Assembly: GCF_907165205.1 (NCBI RefSeq) | Contig: NC_058193.1 | Coordinates: 22,643,521-22,707,520 of the forward strand | Origin: Coccinella septempunctata | Lineage: Eukaryota; Arthropoda; Insecta; Coleoptera; Coccinellidae | Direction: 5' to 3' | DNA length: 64,000 nucleotides | Shown: in pieces, positions 47,646-58,515 of the stretch | Numbering within the stretch: the first letter of the stretch is position 1 | How the letters are laid out: every line of letters begins with the position of its first letter | Made by a program: the position numbers and the translations under genes | The notes under the pieces: generated by a model | The model's database searches: none | Told to the model about the DNA's origin: nothing | Seen by the model: only the letters and a program-made list of their open reading frames with translations

Positions 47646-49914
47646 GGAGGAGGACTAAAATAGGTCTAATGACTTTTGTTTTTTTGCATTTGATCCGTGA
47701 ATATGTTTTTGGCTCTTGCAGGAATTTTGGATGAATGAAATGATATTCTATTTTTCTCTTCGGTTGCACCATAGCTAGCTGCCCCAAAGCTTCGTGCTCA
47801 GTGCTTGTGAAAGCACTTGGAGTATTTTTGTACTCCCGAGAATTATGCTCCTGGGAACTCTTCAAAACCTCCCTTACTGCTTAGTGATTCGAGCACTTTA
47901 TCGAAATTCCTACATCCAGTTTCATAATCAAGTTCAATGTCACTTTAAGTTTAGTACGTGTCAGTTTCGGTAGGCTTAAAGAAAAGCTTTAAAATTGAAG
48001 GGGCTTTAAGTTTGATTATGAAGCTGGCCGTTAGTCCTTAGTAACCCCTATAAAGTGCTGGCGAGAGGCCTTCGGAAATCGTGTCAAAACACGAAAAAGC
48101 GATCGACTTATTGTCACCCTACGAGCATATATGGATACTACAGATATATTATATATTATATTATCCTGATTGCCCGTATGTTACGACGAACCCCTCAGAA
48201 GCTCTGTGAGCTTGTCAGAATCAATAACGTCCGTTAAAACTTTTGAAAGAAAAGAGGTAGGGTAGGCGCAATTTCTTCAGTTGATACAGTTTATATCACA
48301 CCACTATATACAGTCAACTCATTTTTTCTTGTAATTTTATTGGTTATTGTTAAGTATTTATTGAAACATGAAACAATGATGTTTTTGAGTATATTGTTCT
48401 TATATAAAGAATTATGGAATAAATTAACATATTCTTCACTTTGCATTCTGTATTCTTATTCATTATGAAATTCCTGAAACAAGAGATATAGACAATAGAC
48501 ATACATATATGGATTACAGGTTAGGCAAAAATTGTCTAGAGCTAGCAAATAAATGAGTGGAACAAAGATGTATGAACAAGCACGAAACACGAACAAATAT
48601 TTCTTTTTCTCACCCACCATTTCTCTACCTTTACACCTCTAATCTTTTTACGTTAGTATAAGGTATCGACAGCGACTCAAAATTTGAACGCCAGCTAATC
48701 GTTTTCATTTAATTGGGCGTGGCATAGAAAATAGAAAGTTCAAGCGGGGGAAATTGTTCTAGATTTTTTTCTTTGTTTAACTGATGTGATTTGCCTTTAA
48801 CTTTCCACTGTCTTCCTCTCAACTCTCATGAAATATTTCCTTTCCCTAGGATACCTTTTACCAGACCTGTATATTCGAGATAAGTAGAAGAGGACCTAGG
48901 TACCAAAATATAAAAAATATACAGAGTGTCCCATTTGACAGAATGAGAGAATAGTGCATTCAATATATGTATATGTAGCGCAATCCAGTTAACTGCTTTC
49001 GTTGGTGTCACTTGTCACTTCCCTGACATTTTAAATCAAATGATTCAATTTGAAAGCATTGTTAGAAGTTATAGTTGATCCCAGATTAATTGGCTTTTTA
49101 TTCTCGATACTTGTTATAGGTTTGTAGAATCTTATAAGTTTGTTCATTTTGTATTAATTGAATAAAAACTTGTTATAGAAAACATTCATTGAAATAAGTC
49201 AAAACGGTATTATAAATCGTATATTTCAATTAAATCATTTTGAAAAAATTCATTTAATTCCCAACAATTTTCGTTTGAAATATTTTTATGAATTTCTTTC
49301 CAGCTTTATGATCCTCACACTAGGCTCACACCACAAGTCCATCATTTCCTGTTTTTGGATATCAATATACCTACTTCGATTTTGTTAAATACATACATTT
49401 CTAATTATCTTCTAATTATCTAATTATGTAGGTTATTGGGTTTAATACTCAATGATAATTAATACGACACAAAATTTGCCTTGTGTAAACGGAGGTCTTA
49501 ATATTCATAGACTAATAAAGGATTAGTCTATGTTAATATTGCATAGTTGTAGTTAAACTAGTAGTTGAGAATGTTGAGATATTGCTATGTCACAGAGCAT
49601 TATTGTTAGGTAGGTTTCCTAGAGATATGTACCTCACAAATTCAGTTATGAAACTGAACTTCTAATAGGAACCGTTTTACTCTAAATAGTTTTGTGACGA
49701 CTTGGTTGTAATAATTTTAGCCTATTTCACCTACCTTATAATTTATGACTTCTTCACCAGTTCAGCTCTGGTCAAATTTTGTTATCATCTTGAATGATAA
49801 ACTTATATAATGAAAACACAAACATTTATTTCATAACAAGTAAACATATATAAAAACAATAAATATAATCACAAATTGTAATATATGGACATCATTTCAA
49901 AACTAAAACTATTA
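47646..49914. other. No gene seen
   Basis: A 16-bp inverted pair (CCAGTTTCATAATCAA near 47915 and its near-complement near 48012) and a 'tacagagtgtcccattt' transposon-end motif near 48919 are present. Frames are short and unrecognised. AATAAA on the minus strand near 49823-49828 probably serves the DNTTIP1-like gene. Confidence 0.35.
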
Positions 49915-50186
49915 TCAGAAACCTTCTGCTGTATCAGAACCAAAATGTTGGGCTAAAATATTTGTGAGTGCGTTTCCATTGGTTGAAGGGTTTTTCAGCA
50001 TCACGATTTGAGGTTCTGAACAGCCTTCTGTACTTGAGACTGATAGTAATATGTTTGGAGACATGAGGGATCCTTGCGTTGCCAATGGACTTTGATTCAT
50101 TGCTGTGCCAGATATTATAGAATGGTTTGAACTAGGGCTTGTTTCAGGGATATGCACAAAGTCTGACTGTTTGGAATTCATACTTC
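49915..50186 (-). CDS. Probable last exon of the DNTTIP1-like gene
   Basis: The minus strand has an acceptor (CTTACAG|GAAGT) at 50187-50189 followed by 89 codons and TGA at 49915-49917. The phase fits the donor TCAG|GTAATT at 54893-54899, giving ...DSHSG|SMNSKQSDFV... The peptide is Ser/Asn-rich and low in complexity except for its end, NILAQHFGSDTAEGF. I do not recognise it as a domain. It could be the last exon of an unrelated gene, but no other donor was found and the orientation matches. If right, the protein is about 428 residues, longer than the roughly 330 of the human protein. Confidence 0.55.
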
Positions 50187-50834
50187 CTGTAAGGAATACA
50201 TAAAGCTTGATTTCAATAATCCGAGAGACTTGAATGAAAATAGGGACATGTATACAAACAATAAAAATATAGATAGTAAGAGGTACATTAAGACCTTGAG
50301 GGGAAGGAACTACCAAATTTGGAAGTTACAACCTGCCGGACGTCAACTTTCATATTACTTGACATATCGAACATAAGTATATTGTAACGGGTTTTATTTC
50401 TAAAAGTGTATTTTAGGGCGCAAGCGATCCTTCTAGAAAGAGTTGGATAGCAAACCCACTCAGGTACTAGTCAGAGACAGCTTTCAGGGTTATCTCAGAT
50501 GTTAACTATAACAACCCTAATAGCACACAACGTCCATGGGACGTACAATTCATGTCCATTTAACGTCGGAACGTCCATGGACTTGATTTGTATGTCCTTT
50601 GGACGTCCGTTTCCGAACAGTTTTAGGACGTCCACGATATATATCCATTGTTAGTCCAATTTATGTACAATGTCCGTATCGGATATCCATTGGATGCCCG
50701 TGATGGACATAATACGGACTATATGACATATGTCCGTATCATATAGTTCCAAAATAGTCCCTGACCGACTTAATACAGGCAATGTCAAAAATATGTCCTT
50801 ACTGGATATCCATTAGGTGTCCGTGATGAACATA

Positions 50835-51542
50835 AAGGGTGTTTCAAATTACGCGGTTTTTTTTAAGAATAAATAAAACACATAATTTGCATTAATTTTC
50901 AAAAACATTTTATAGGTAATTGAAGTATCATTTATGACATTTATGTACCAAAAATAATATCTGACAAATGGCCTCCTCTTGCAGCTCTACAGACGTCCAC
51001 TCTTTTGTTAACATTTTCAATGATATTTTGACATAATTGAGGCTCTATATCACAAATGACACGAATAATTTCATCCTTTAGTTCAGGAATCGATTGTGGA
51101 TTATTCTTATAGACCTGGCTTTCCACATAACCCCAAAGAAAATAGTCCAACGGTATCAAATCAATTGTGTCATTTGCAAAATGAGGTGTAGCGCCATCCT
51201 GTTGAAAGCAAATGTCCTCTAGATCAATATTTATTAATTCAGGCAACAAAAATTCGATTATCACCGAATCGGTCTCTTGAAATTTTTTAATAATTCGACC
51301 AACAGTGCTTTCATATGGACGATTATGTAAACCATAAAATTCAAATAAAAACACTTTTCACAGTACGCTGATTTTCATAAAATAATTTAACAATTTGAAC
51401 GCGTTGTTGTATCGTGTACGAAGCCATTTTTATAAATGTCATACATCACACTTTTTAAATGTCAAAATACCCAGACGAATTCAGTGCGCCATCTATATTT
51501 TATTTATTCTTAAAAAAAAACCGCGCAATTTGAAACACCCTT
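50835..51542 (-). mobile_element. Truncated Tc-like DNA transposon nested in the tandem-repeat element
   Basis: 708 bp with terminal inverted repeats of about 44 bp (AAGGGTGTTTCAAATT at the left and its complement at the right) and TA outside each end. It has split a TA in the CCCTAATAGC-ended host element. The inside is a shortened transposase gene on the minus strand. Confidence 0.9.
50941..51427 (-). pseudogene. Tc-like transposase with internal deletion
   Basis: Starts MASYTIQQRVQIVKLFYENQ, shifts frame, then continues GLHNRPYESTVGRIIKKFQE (helix-turn-helix region), FQQDGATPHFA (second catalytic Asp), LIPLDYFLWGYVESQVYKNN (third acidic residue region) and VDVCRAARGGHLSDIIF at the C-terminus. 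The segment with the first catalytic Asp and the piece between HFA and LIPLDY are missing, so it cannot be active. Confidence 0.85.
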
Positions 51543-51576
51543 TAGTACGGACTATATAACTTATACATATATATTA

Positions 51577-52330
51577 CATGGTCCGTATAAAGTCCATCAC
51601 GTACACCTAGTGGATATCCGGTAGGGACATCTTTTGAATGTCCTCACCGGATATTCACTAGGAGTCCGTAATGGACGTAATATGGACCAAATAACATGTA
51701 TATATTATACATGGTCCGTATAACGTCCATGACGGACACCTATTGGATATCCGGTAGGGACATCTTTTGAATGTCCTCACCGGATATTCACTAGCAGTCC
51801 GTAATGGACGTAATATGGACCAAATAACATGTATATATTACATGGTCCGTATAACGTCCATTACGGACACCTATTGGATATCCGGTAGGGACATCTTTTG
51901 AATGTCCTCACCGGATATTCACTAGGAGTCCGTAATGGACGTAATATGGACCAAATAACATGTATATATTACATGGTCCGTATAACGTCCATGACGGACA
52001 CCTATTGGATATCCGGTAGGGACATCTTTTGAATGTCCATACTGGATATTCACTAGGAGTCCGTAAGGGACGTAATATGGACCAAATAACATGTATAAGT
52101 TACATGGTCCGTATAACGTCCATGACGGACACCTATTGGATATACGGTAGGGACATCTTTTGAATGTCCTCACCGGATATTCACTAGGAGTCCGTAATAG
52201 ACGTAATATGGACCAAATAACATGTATATATTACATGGTCCGTATAACGTCCATGACGGACACCTATTGGATATCCGGTAGGGACATCTTTTGAATGTCC
52301 ATACCGGATATTCACTAGGAGTCCGTAATA
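51577..52330. repeat. 131-bp tandem array, about 5.8 copies
   Basis: Units begin with CATGGTCCGTATAA at 51577, 51710, 51841, 51972, 52103 and 52234 (spacing 133, then 131 four times). Copies differ at only a few positions. Each unit is partly self-complementary (CATGGTCCGTATAACGTCC against GGACGTAATATGGACC). Open frames at 51922-52173 and 52184-52387 arise from the array and are not genes. Confidence 0.95.
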
Positions 52331-52639
52331 TGGACTCCTACTATGTATGTATCCATGGATACATACATGTATATCAATGAACACCAAAATTTGATATTAT
52401 TTTTCACTAAACTACATTTTTCCGCTTTGTAGTATATGAATATCTTATGAATATTATATTATGTATAACGTTATGATGAACGAAGACTGAATATGTACTT
52501 GAGTAATTACTATTATAAAATAATCTATGTTTGAGTTTTAAGACTTTAGTTTTTATTATATGGTATTTCTGTATTAATCGACTGCTATTCCATAAATCAG
52601 TTAACAATATAATGAATATGTTCCTACAAGTAGGTATAT

Positions 52640-52735
52640 CGTATAGTCTCGGTAGCTAGGACGGTTGCAGCGAAGACTCAGTAATGCGATGTCCCCACGT
52701 ACTCGCGAGTTCGAATCCGGGCCAAGTGTAAAAAC
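52640..52735 (+). repeat. tRNA-like (SINE) promoter fragment
   Basis: GAGTTCGAATCC at about 52708 is a good polymerase III B box and TAGCTAGGACGG at about 52654 a fair A box. The sequence does not fold as a normal tRNA by eye, so a tRNA-derived SINE remnant is more likely. Confidence 0.4.
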
Positions 52736-53019
52736 TTTCTAGTAAATATGGATGGAAATGAGAACAACACAGAAAATACCATCTGCGTCTGAGTGTAAAA
52801 CATTGGGTTCTAGGACATTAAAATTCTAATAGATAGGATAGCCAACGTCGTGGTAAATTTTTGTACCGTTGAGATAGCTAATGCATAGAACGTCCATTGT
52901 ACCAGAAATGGACGTCCCATGGTTGTCCGTAATGTCCGAAAAGGACGTCCTATGGATGTCCATAGGACTACTTTGTGCTATTAGGGAATAATCAAATGAT
53001 TAAATTAACCGAGTTTTCA

Positions 53020-53110
53020 GTTTAGTTTAGATTAGTTTATAAGGGGGTTACGTTTCGCTGCGACCTCAAGGTCTATTGTGCCCCCAACAGAGCTGTTCTA
53101 GCGACTGCGC
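53020..53110 (-). repeat. Second tRNA-like (SINE) fragment, opposite strand
   Basis: On the minus strand TAGCGCAGTCGC (about 53085-53096) matches the A box consensus at 11 of 12 positions. A degenerate B-box-like GGTCGCAGCGAAACG follows. Probably a decayed tRNA-derived SINE. Confidence 0.35.
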
Positions 53111-53235
53111 TATCTACAGCTCGAGTTTTCAGTTAATCGCTACTGAACCATACAAGAATAATAAGGCTTGATAAGTTAAGTTGTCAGAAATACAACTATC
53201 AGCCAAAGCTCGAAAAAAAAATCAAACAAAGAGAT

Positions 53236-53405
53236 CAATTAATAGAACTCAAAACAGATTATACGATTTTCACAAAATAAGCTTTTAAACCACAGCACGT
53301 GTTATGATATCACAAAAGCATCTTCAGGTGGGTGAAGGTAAACTCGTGTCGTGGTTTAAAAACTCATTTTGTGAAAATCGTATACTCTGTTTTAAGTTCA
53401 ATTAA
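53236..53405. repeat. MITE-like inverted repeat
   Basis: Arms of about 65 bp: TTATACGATTTTCACAAAAT at about 53258 and its complement ATTTTGTGAAAATCGTATA at about 53367. The ends read CAATTAATAGAACTC and GAGTT-like ...TTCAATTAA. A single-arm relative occurs at 10830-10900. Confidence 0.75.
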
Positions 53406-54487
53406 GGATTTTCATTAAGTATTAGTATTACACAACTAAGCGTTTCCAGCAGAAAGACTCCAAAAACTTCTGGAGATTGGTCTCGGTCTAACAGAGAACC
53501 AGGCGGCTAAAGTCTGCTTCAGATAAACGACGATCAGGATCAGGAATCAGGATCAGGAATCAGGTTCAAGTAAGTTACTGTCACAGTAATACTGTGTTCT
53601 CTCCGTAGGCAGTGGCAACTGTGGGAATTACACAACCAAGTGTTTTCAGCAGAAAGACTTCGATTGGTAAGGCGACAGAAGTCTGGTTTCTCGGAAAAGA
53701 AATGGACAGGGATATCGGTCAGGATAAAGGCGGAAACCCCAACGGCACGAAGGCCCAAGCGCGATCGACTGCCGTCAAATCGTGCAAGTATGATTTTCAT
53801 TCATGATTCAAATTTGACGTTCGGCGTGATAGTTGAATCATATAAATCAAGAAGACAGAAAGGGATCTGCCCCCAAGAGACTCGATTCTTTTCAAAATAA
53901 GTCATAAAACTTGACCTCCCTAGAGGCCTAGCTCATCTTTAAAGGAAACCAAGGGCTGGTTGTTTTAACTCTCCCCCCCCCCCACAGGCTAATCACCGGC
54001 GATGACCTTGAAATGTGACGAAAAACACATACGCGCAAAGATCTTTGCATAGCATAAGCGCCAGTTGGAAGGAAGATGTGACATAGTTGCGGCCAAGGTC
54101 TAGATAAATTGTGAGAACTGGCTAGCAGTGACGCAGCTGTAGATTATGCGTAACTTTACCAAAACAACCATTTGAAATAACTTCTTGTTATGTGCGAGTA
54201 TTTACACATAATAATATTTATTCATGCTAGTACATTCATTCATAATAAGAAGTTAGTAGAAGTAGTAGTATGTAGTAGTAATAAACTTTATTGAAATAAT
54301 GTTTCAAAGGGCTTATGACCTAGGTCTTCCTGCCAATAAGAGGTTATTCAAATTAATTGCACTGCACCGCCTTATTTTCTGATAGCTTAGCTACGCCAAT
54401 GCAGGTTAGTGTGAGTAGTGTGACGTAGCTGCAGGGCAACATCAGAGTACCTCCAATCCAATCTCCTATTGCATCTCCTTTCTATGG
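53406..54487. other. Repeat-derived intron sequence
   Basis: A segment near 53430-53460 (cagcagaaagactcc) recurs near 53645 (cagcagaaagacttc). A GATCAGGAATCAG-type microrepeat lies at 53534-53563. The GC-rich frames at 53540-53900 resemble pieces of a retroelement ORF1 (ETPTARRPKRDRLPSNRA), but I cannot assign them firmly. A C-run lies near 53970. Confidence 0.35.
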
Positions 54488-54612
54488 CCCAGTTGCAGGA
54501 GTGCCAATTAAGATTTAATGCTCCATTAAATTTAAAAACTACCATTTTTTATAGGGATAACAGGGAGTTGAAATTTTAATGGAGCATTATATTTCAACGG
54601 ACTGCAACCGGG
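54488..54612. repeat. 125-bp MITE-like inverted repeat
   Basis: Ends CCCAGTTGCAG and CTGCAACCGGG are complementary, as are the inner blocks AATGCTCCATTAAATTT and AAATTTTAATGGAGCATT. Confidence 0.75.
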
Positions 54613-54898
54613 AGTAAATCTTCTTGACATAGATAAATAAAATTCCCTACATTTGAAATGGAAAACAAAAATTACAATTCGATTTTCATAATCTGTACAA
54701 TGGCGACCGCAAAATACCTGTTAATGTGTCAGTAGGCGACGAGTGTTAGAAAACACAAACATTTTATAATAATAAAAATTATAGTCATAGCTGCAATTAT
54801 AATACCAATGATGATCATTGGTAGGATCATTCTTTTTCAAATATTTCAAAGATTAATGTTTCTTCTGATAAAAGTCAGGAAGATCTGTTGTTAATTAC

Positions 54899-56084
54899 CT
54901 GAATGAGAATCCCCTAATACATCTGAGGGTGTTGATGGAGAGTCCAAAATCAAGCTTGGTGGAGTAAGTGAATGACTCCTAAAATCAAGAAAATCCATTC
55001 CAGCATGGGTTCTCCTATCAGTTCTAACACTCTCCATGAATATTTTAATTTTATTCAACAAGAATTGTGGTACTTCAAAACCTTTCAATTCATTTAGTTG
55101 TAAATTTGGACTATTTTTATAATCGTCACTTTCTGTCAGCTCCTTTATATCGCTCAGAATCATCAAATAGGCTTTTCCTCCACTTGGAGGCATCAAATTT
55201 TTGGAAGATAGCCATTCCTTATCTTCTTGATCACCAGAATATCTAACTAATTCAGGATGTCTTACATAAAGCCTTCCCCTGGTTTGGCCATAACCTAAGA
55301 CTTTGTTAGCCTTTGCACCCATTATGAACAAAGTATTCTGTAGTATTCTTTCAGAATCCCACTTAGGGGCTTCCCTTTTAACCGGTAACTTATGTAAAAT
55401 ATAATCTTGATTTGACCTGTTCTTTACTTTTTTGAAAGACTTATTGTTTTCAGAGTCTGTATCAGATTCCTTTCTTTTATTTCCAAATGGACTCTGGAAC
55501 CAGAAAGATATATAATATCCCCAATATTCCCAAAATTCAATCATTTTTATATTACATTTCTCTCCATTCTTCCTTCAAGAGTACTAGTTTCTGAATCACT
55601 ACATTCATATGGTGAACTATCTCTAGATGTATTACTTTTATAGATATCCTTTGCCTCCTCCAAAATATTTCTACAAACGTCCTTAATGTGTTCTTCATTG
55701 ATACTATCTTTACCCAAATTATTTTTTATATTTATAATAGCAGGTTGAAAAAATTTCTAAAATTTTAAATACTTCACCTACAAAAACCATTCTTCCATAT
55801 AAAACATTACCTCTACATATTTTTGAACTACACTCTCAATATCCCTATTGATCGCTTTCTGTAAATTTTTTCTTAATAATTCCAACGATTTTGTTGGGCA
55901 AGTAACACTGTAGGTTTTACGGTAGTATGCTAAGTTTGATTTATTTCCATTTTTTGTTCCAAATGTTGAAGCTCCTAAATTCACAAGGGTAACTTGTTTC
56001 ATGTCAAATGGATTACTCTGCAAATAAAACAGCACTAACTTAAATTTAACTGATCTAGCTTTTTCTCCTTACCCAGCCCACCAT
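54899..56084 (-). CDS. DNTTIP1: DNTTIP1/TdIF1-like protein, exons 1-4
   Basis: Exons: 56073-56084 (MVGW), 55811-56017, 55556-55756 and 54899-55493, with introns of 55, 54 and 62 nt, all GT-AG and in phase. Exons 2-3 (LRKNLQKAINRDIESVVQKY, then KFFQPAIINIKNNLG) match the N-terminal dimerisation region. Exon 4 has a basic NLS-like stretch (GNKRKES...KKVKNR) and the hallmark C-terminal block: APKWDSERILQNTLFIMGAK, GYGQTRGRLY, HPELVRYSGDQEDKEWL, MPPSGGKAYL and LKGFEVPQFLLNK. DNTTIP1 is a DNA-binding, dimeric subunit of the MiDAC histone deacetylase complex with HDAC1/2 and MIDEAS (family knowledge). The start at 56084 is chosen because it splices in phase; Met at QSNPFDMKQV in exon 2 is an alternative. 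The donor at 54893-54898 leads to a probable fifth exon at 49915-50186 across a 4.7-kb intron. Confidence 0.88.
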
Positions 56085-58515
56085 ATTTTCTAAGCCTATG
56101 AATTGGACTTGATTGGAAGAGACAGGTGGTATCATTATTTCCAAAGGTGCAATTTATGCCTTAATATGTTGTGGAAACCATTCTTCTGAATACCGCCAAA
56201 ATTTATTAATTGTTCACATTATCTGTTGCTCGTTAAACTAAAAATATTACTCCACGGACACTCAGATACAGAAAGAGCCGAAAGTATTCGAACTATTTTG
56301 TATTAATGTTCTCAAAACTAGCAGAATTCAAAAATGGAGATATTATTATCAATACAATAATTTCATTTCAAATATTTCACTTGAAGGAGAATAATATGTT
56401 TATTTGTAAATAATAAAAAATCCATATCAGTTGACAAGCAAACAGCAACTTGGTTATCTATGACTTGACAGATGTAGTTCAGATCACAGATTACAGAGTA
56501 GTTCAAATTAAGAAATCTTAGTTCAGATGTATCAAAGGCACTCGCCAACATTGAACCAAAGAGGAATCTCTTAATCTTTGATTGAACCAAATTCTTTGAT
56601 TGAACATTCTTTCTAGGTTGCGTTCAGAAACTTACTCTGAGCAAGCCATAGAGTAAGCTCTGAATACTCGAAGCGTTCACAAACATTTTGAACATACGCC
56701 AAAAAGTTTTTTCTAAAGGTATAAACAGAGATTCCTCTTTGGTATAAATTTTGGAGTAGTATGAATCAAAGATAATTTTTCATAAATGCGCGCATCCACC
56801 AATTTGTTACCGATACCTCAAACAACCCCACATCATTTCAAAAGAATAGCAAAGAGAAATTTGTAGATAATTTGGGAAAATTTTCTTTTTGTCATTACTC
56901 CACTAAGAATGAATTGGTTCGCCAACGTTTACTCTAGTACTATCCGTAGTCTTGATGGAATTCTGCCTTTTTTTTATCGTAAAAATGGCATATCAACTAT
57001 TAAAAATTTTCTATTTTCGTTAAGTTCAGAAAAGAGTCTTTCGACTTTTCTATTCTTAACAAATCGGAAAGAATATCATAAAAATTGAGAAGGTAATCGG
57101 TAACGGTAATGCCATTGAGTATAAATACCCATCAGTATTGAATAAATTTAATACTCGATTTCAATGCTCAATTCCTATTGCACTCACATTTCAGGGTTTT
57201 TTTATTGAGTTCCCCTCTGAAATAATTAGCTAACTTGATAGCCAAACTTACATTGCTTACCGTCCTTGGTAACAAATTATCACGTTCAACCACTAACTTT
57301 GTTTTCATTCGGTTATCGTAATAATAATGCAATTCAATCTTATCATGAGATGTACTAAATAAAGTATCATAAATCATAACAATAAATTCTGTACATATAA
57401 CACTTTGAATAATATTTTATTTTATACTTTCACAGTATTTTTTTCATAGGATAGGTCAAAAACCAAACTGAAGAGTAACTAGAACTTGTGACTTTAATAG
57501 GTATAAGAAGTACATTGGTATAGGGATGGAGGTGCAAAAGATCAAAATTTTCGGGAATAAAACTTCCAAATTAATCGAAGTTTCGCAAATTATATTTCCG
57601 ACATCAGGGAACTGGGCACTCGATATCATGCATGCATGAAACTCATTATCAGATGATGAATTGTGTCAAAAGTTGAACCAAACTTAATATCTGAATCTGG
57701 AGACCTTACATCAATACTGGTATACGGATGGTCGGGATGGTGGTGGAGAAGGTTACAGATTCAGATATTACGTTTGGTCATTGACTTTGGTTCAACTTTT
57801 GACACAATTCACCATCTTATAAGTCAAAGAGTTTCATGCAAGCCAAATGGCTTGCTATTAAAAAGGGATCTTTGGTAATACCGACCAGTGTCACCTCATT
57901 TGGAAAAAATAATTTATTTGTGAAATAAACATTTGGACTATAATGTCATGTATCCATTGATTTCGAAGGAATCTTACATATATTAGCAGTTCATATGCAC
58001 ACTGTAATTAAATGAATGAAGTCTGAAATATCACTTTGGAGTACTTTGGACTCTGTAATTGTATGGAATAATTTTCCTTGAATTCAAATTGTGGAAATTA
58101 TCTTCATAAATCATTTACATGTGAATCAGAACAAGGACAAAGAACAACTAGTAACAGGTTTCAATTCATTTGCATGTTGTTTGTTCAAGTTCTATAGGTT
58201 TCAGAAAAATTCCAAAGGAATAACCTCTTTTGTTATTTCACTCTATTTTATTATAATTTTATTGTTATGGCATGAATACATGGCCATTGACTCTTAATTT
58301 AATGGTATGGTATTCTCAATTTGAAAGCAGAGAATAGTACCACTACTCATTTAGATACAAAAAATACAATAAACATTTATTTATTTAAATAAAAATACAT
58401 ATAATAAAACAATTACTTGAGAAAACAAATATAAAATATACCACTGAAGTATAATAATATAAAATCAAGTATAAGAATTATTCATTCTTGTTTATAATTG
58501 GCTTTTCCTGAATAG
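56085..58515. other. Intergenic, with one large hairpin
   Basis: It contains the promoter side of the DNTTIP1-like gene and the 3' UTR of the isocitrate dehydrogenase gene (minus-strand AATAAA near 58377-58386). Frames at 56363-56590 and 57168-57377 (minus) and 58091-58297 (plus) are unrecognised; I cannot exclude a small gene. Confidence 0.4.
57634..57839. repeat. 206-bp inverted repeat (MITE-like hairpin)
   Basis: GAATTGTGTCAAAAGTTGAA at 57658 is complementary to TTCAACTTTTGACACAATTC ending at 57810. Pairing extends outward with small gaps to GCATGAAACTC/GAGTTTCATGC and inward to ATATCTGAATCTG/CAGATTCAGATAT. Confidence 0.85.

Larger units (their letters stand above)
50515..52986. mobile_element. 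2.5-kb repeat element with CCCTAATAGCACA ends and internal tandem array
   Basis: The left end CCCTAATAGCACA and the right end TGTGCTATTAGGG are inverted repeats. Both are followed inward by palindromic ACGTCC/GGACGT-rich sequence. The interior carries a 131-bp tandem array (51577-52330), a nested Tc-like element (50835-51542) and a tRNA-like promoter fragment (about 52640-52735). No transposase of its own is seen. It lies in the last intron of the DNTTIP1-like gene. Confidence 0.65.

Noticed and set aside
51922..52387. Two similar minus-strand frames of 83 and 67 codons
   Set aside because: They share sequence because they read through the 131-bp tandem array, not because of a gene family.
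52640..52735. Functional tRNA gene
   Set aside because: A and B box-like motifs exist, but the spacing and lack of an acceptor stem fit a SINE fragment better.
53612..53900. GC-rich frames with ETPTARRPKRDRLPSNRA
   Set aside because: Possibly from a retroelement ORF1, but I could not support any specific family, so no gene is called.
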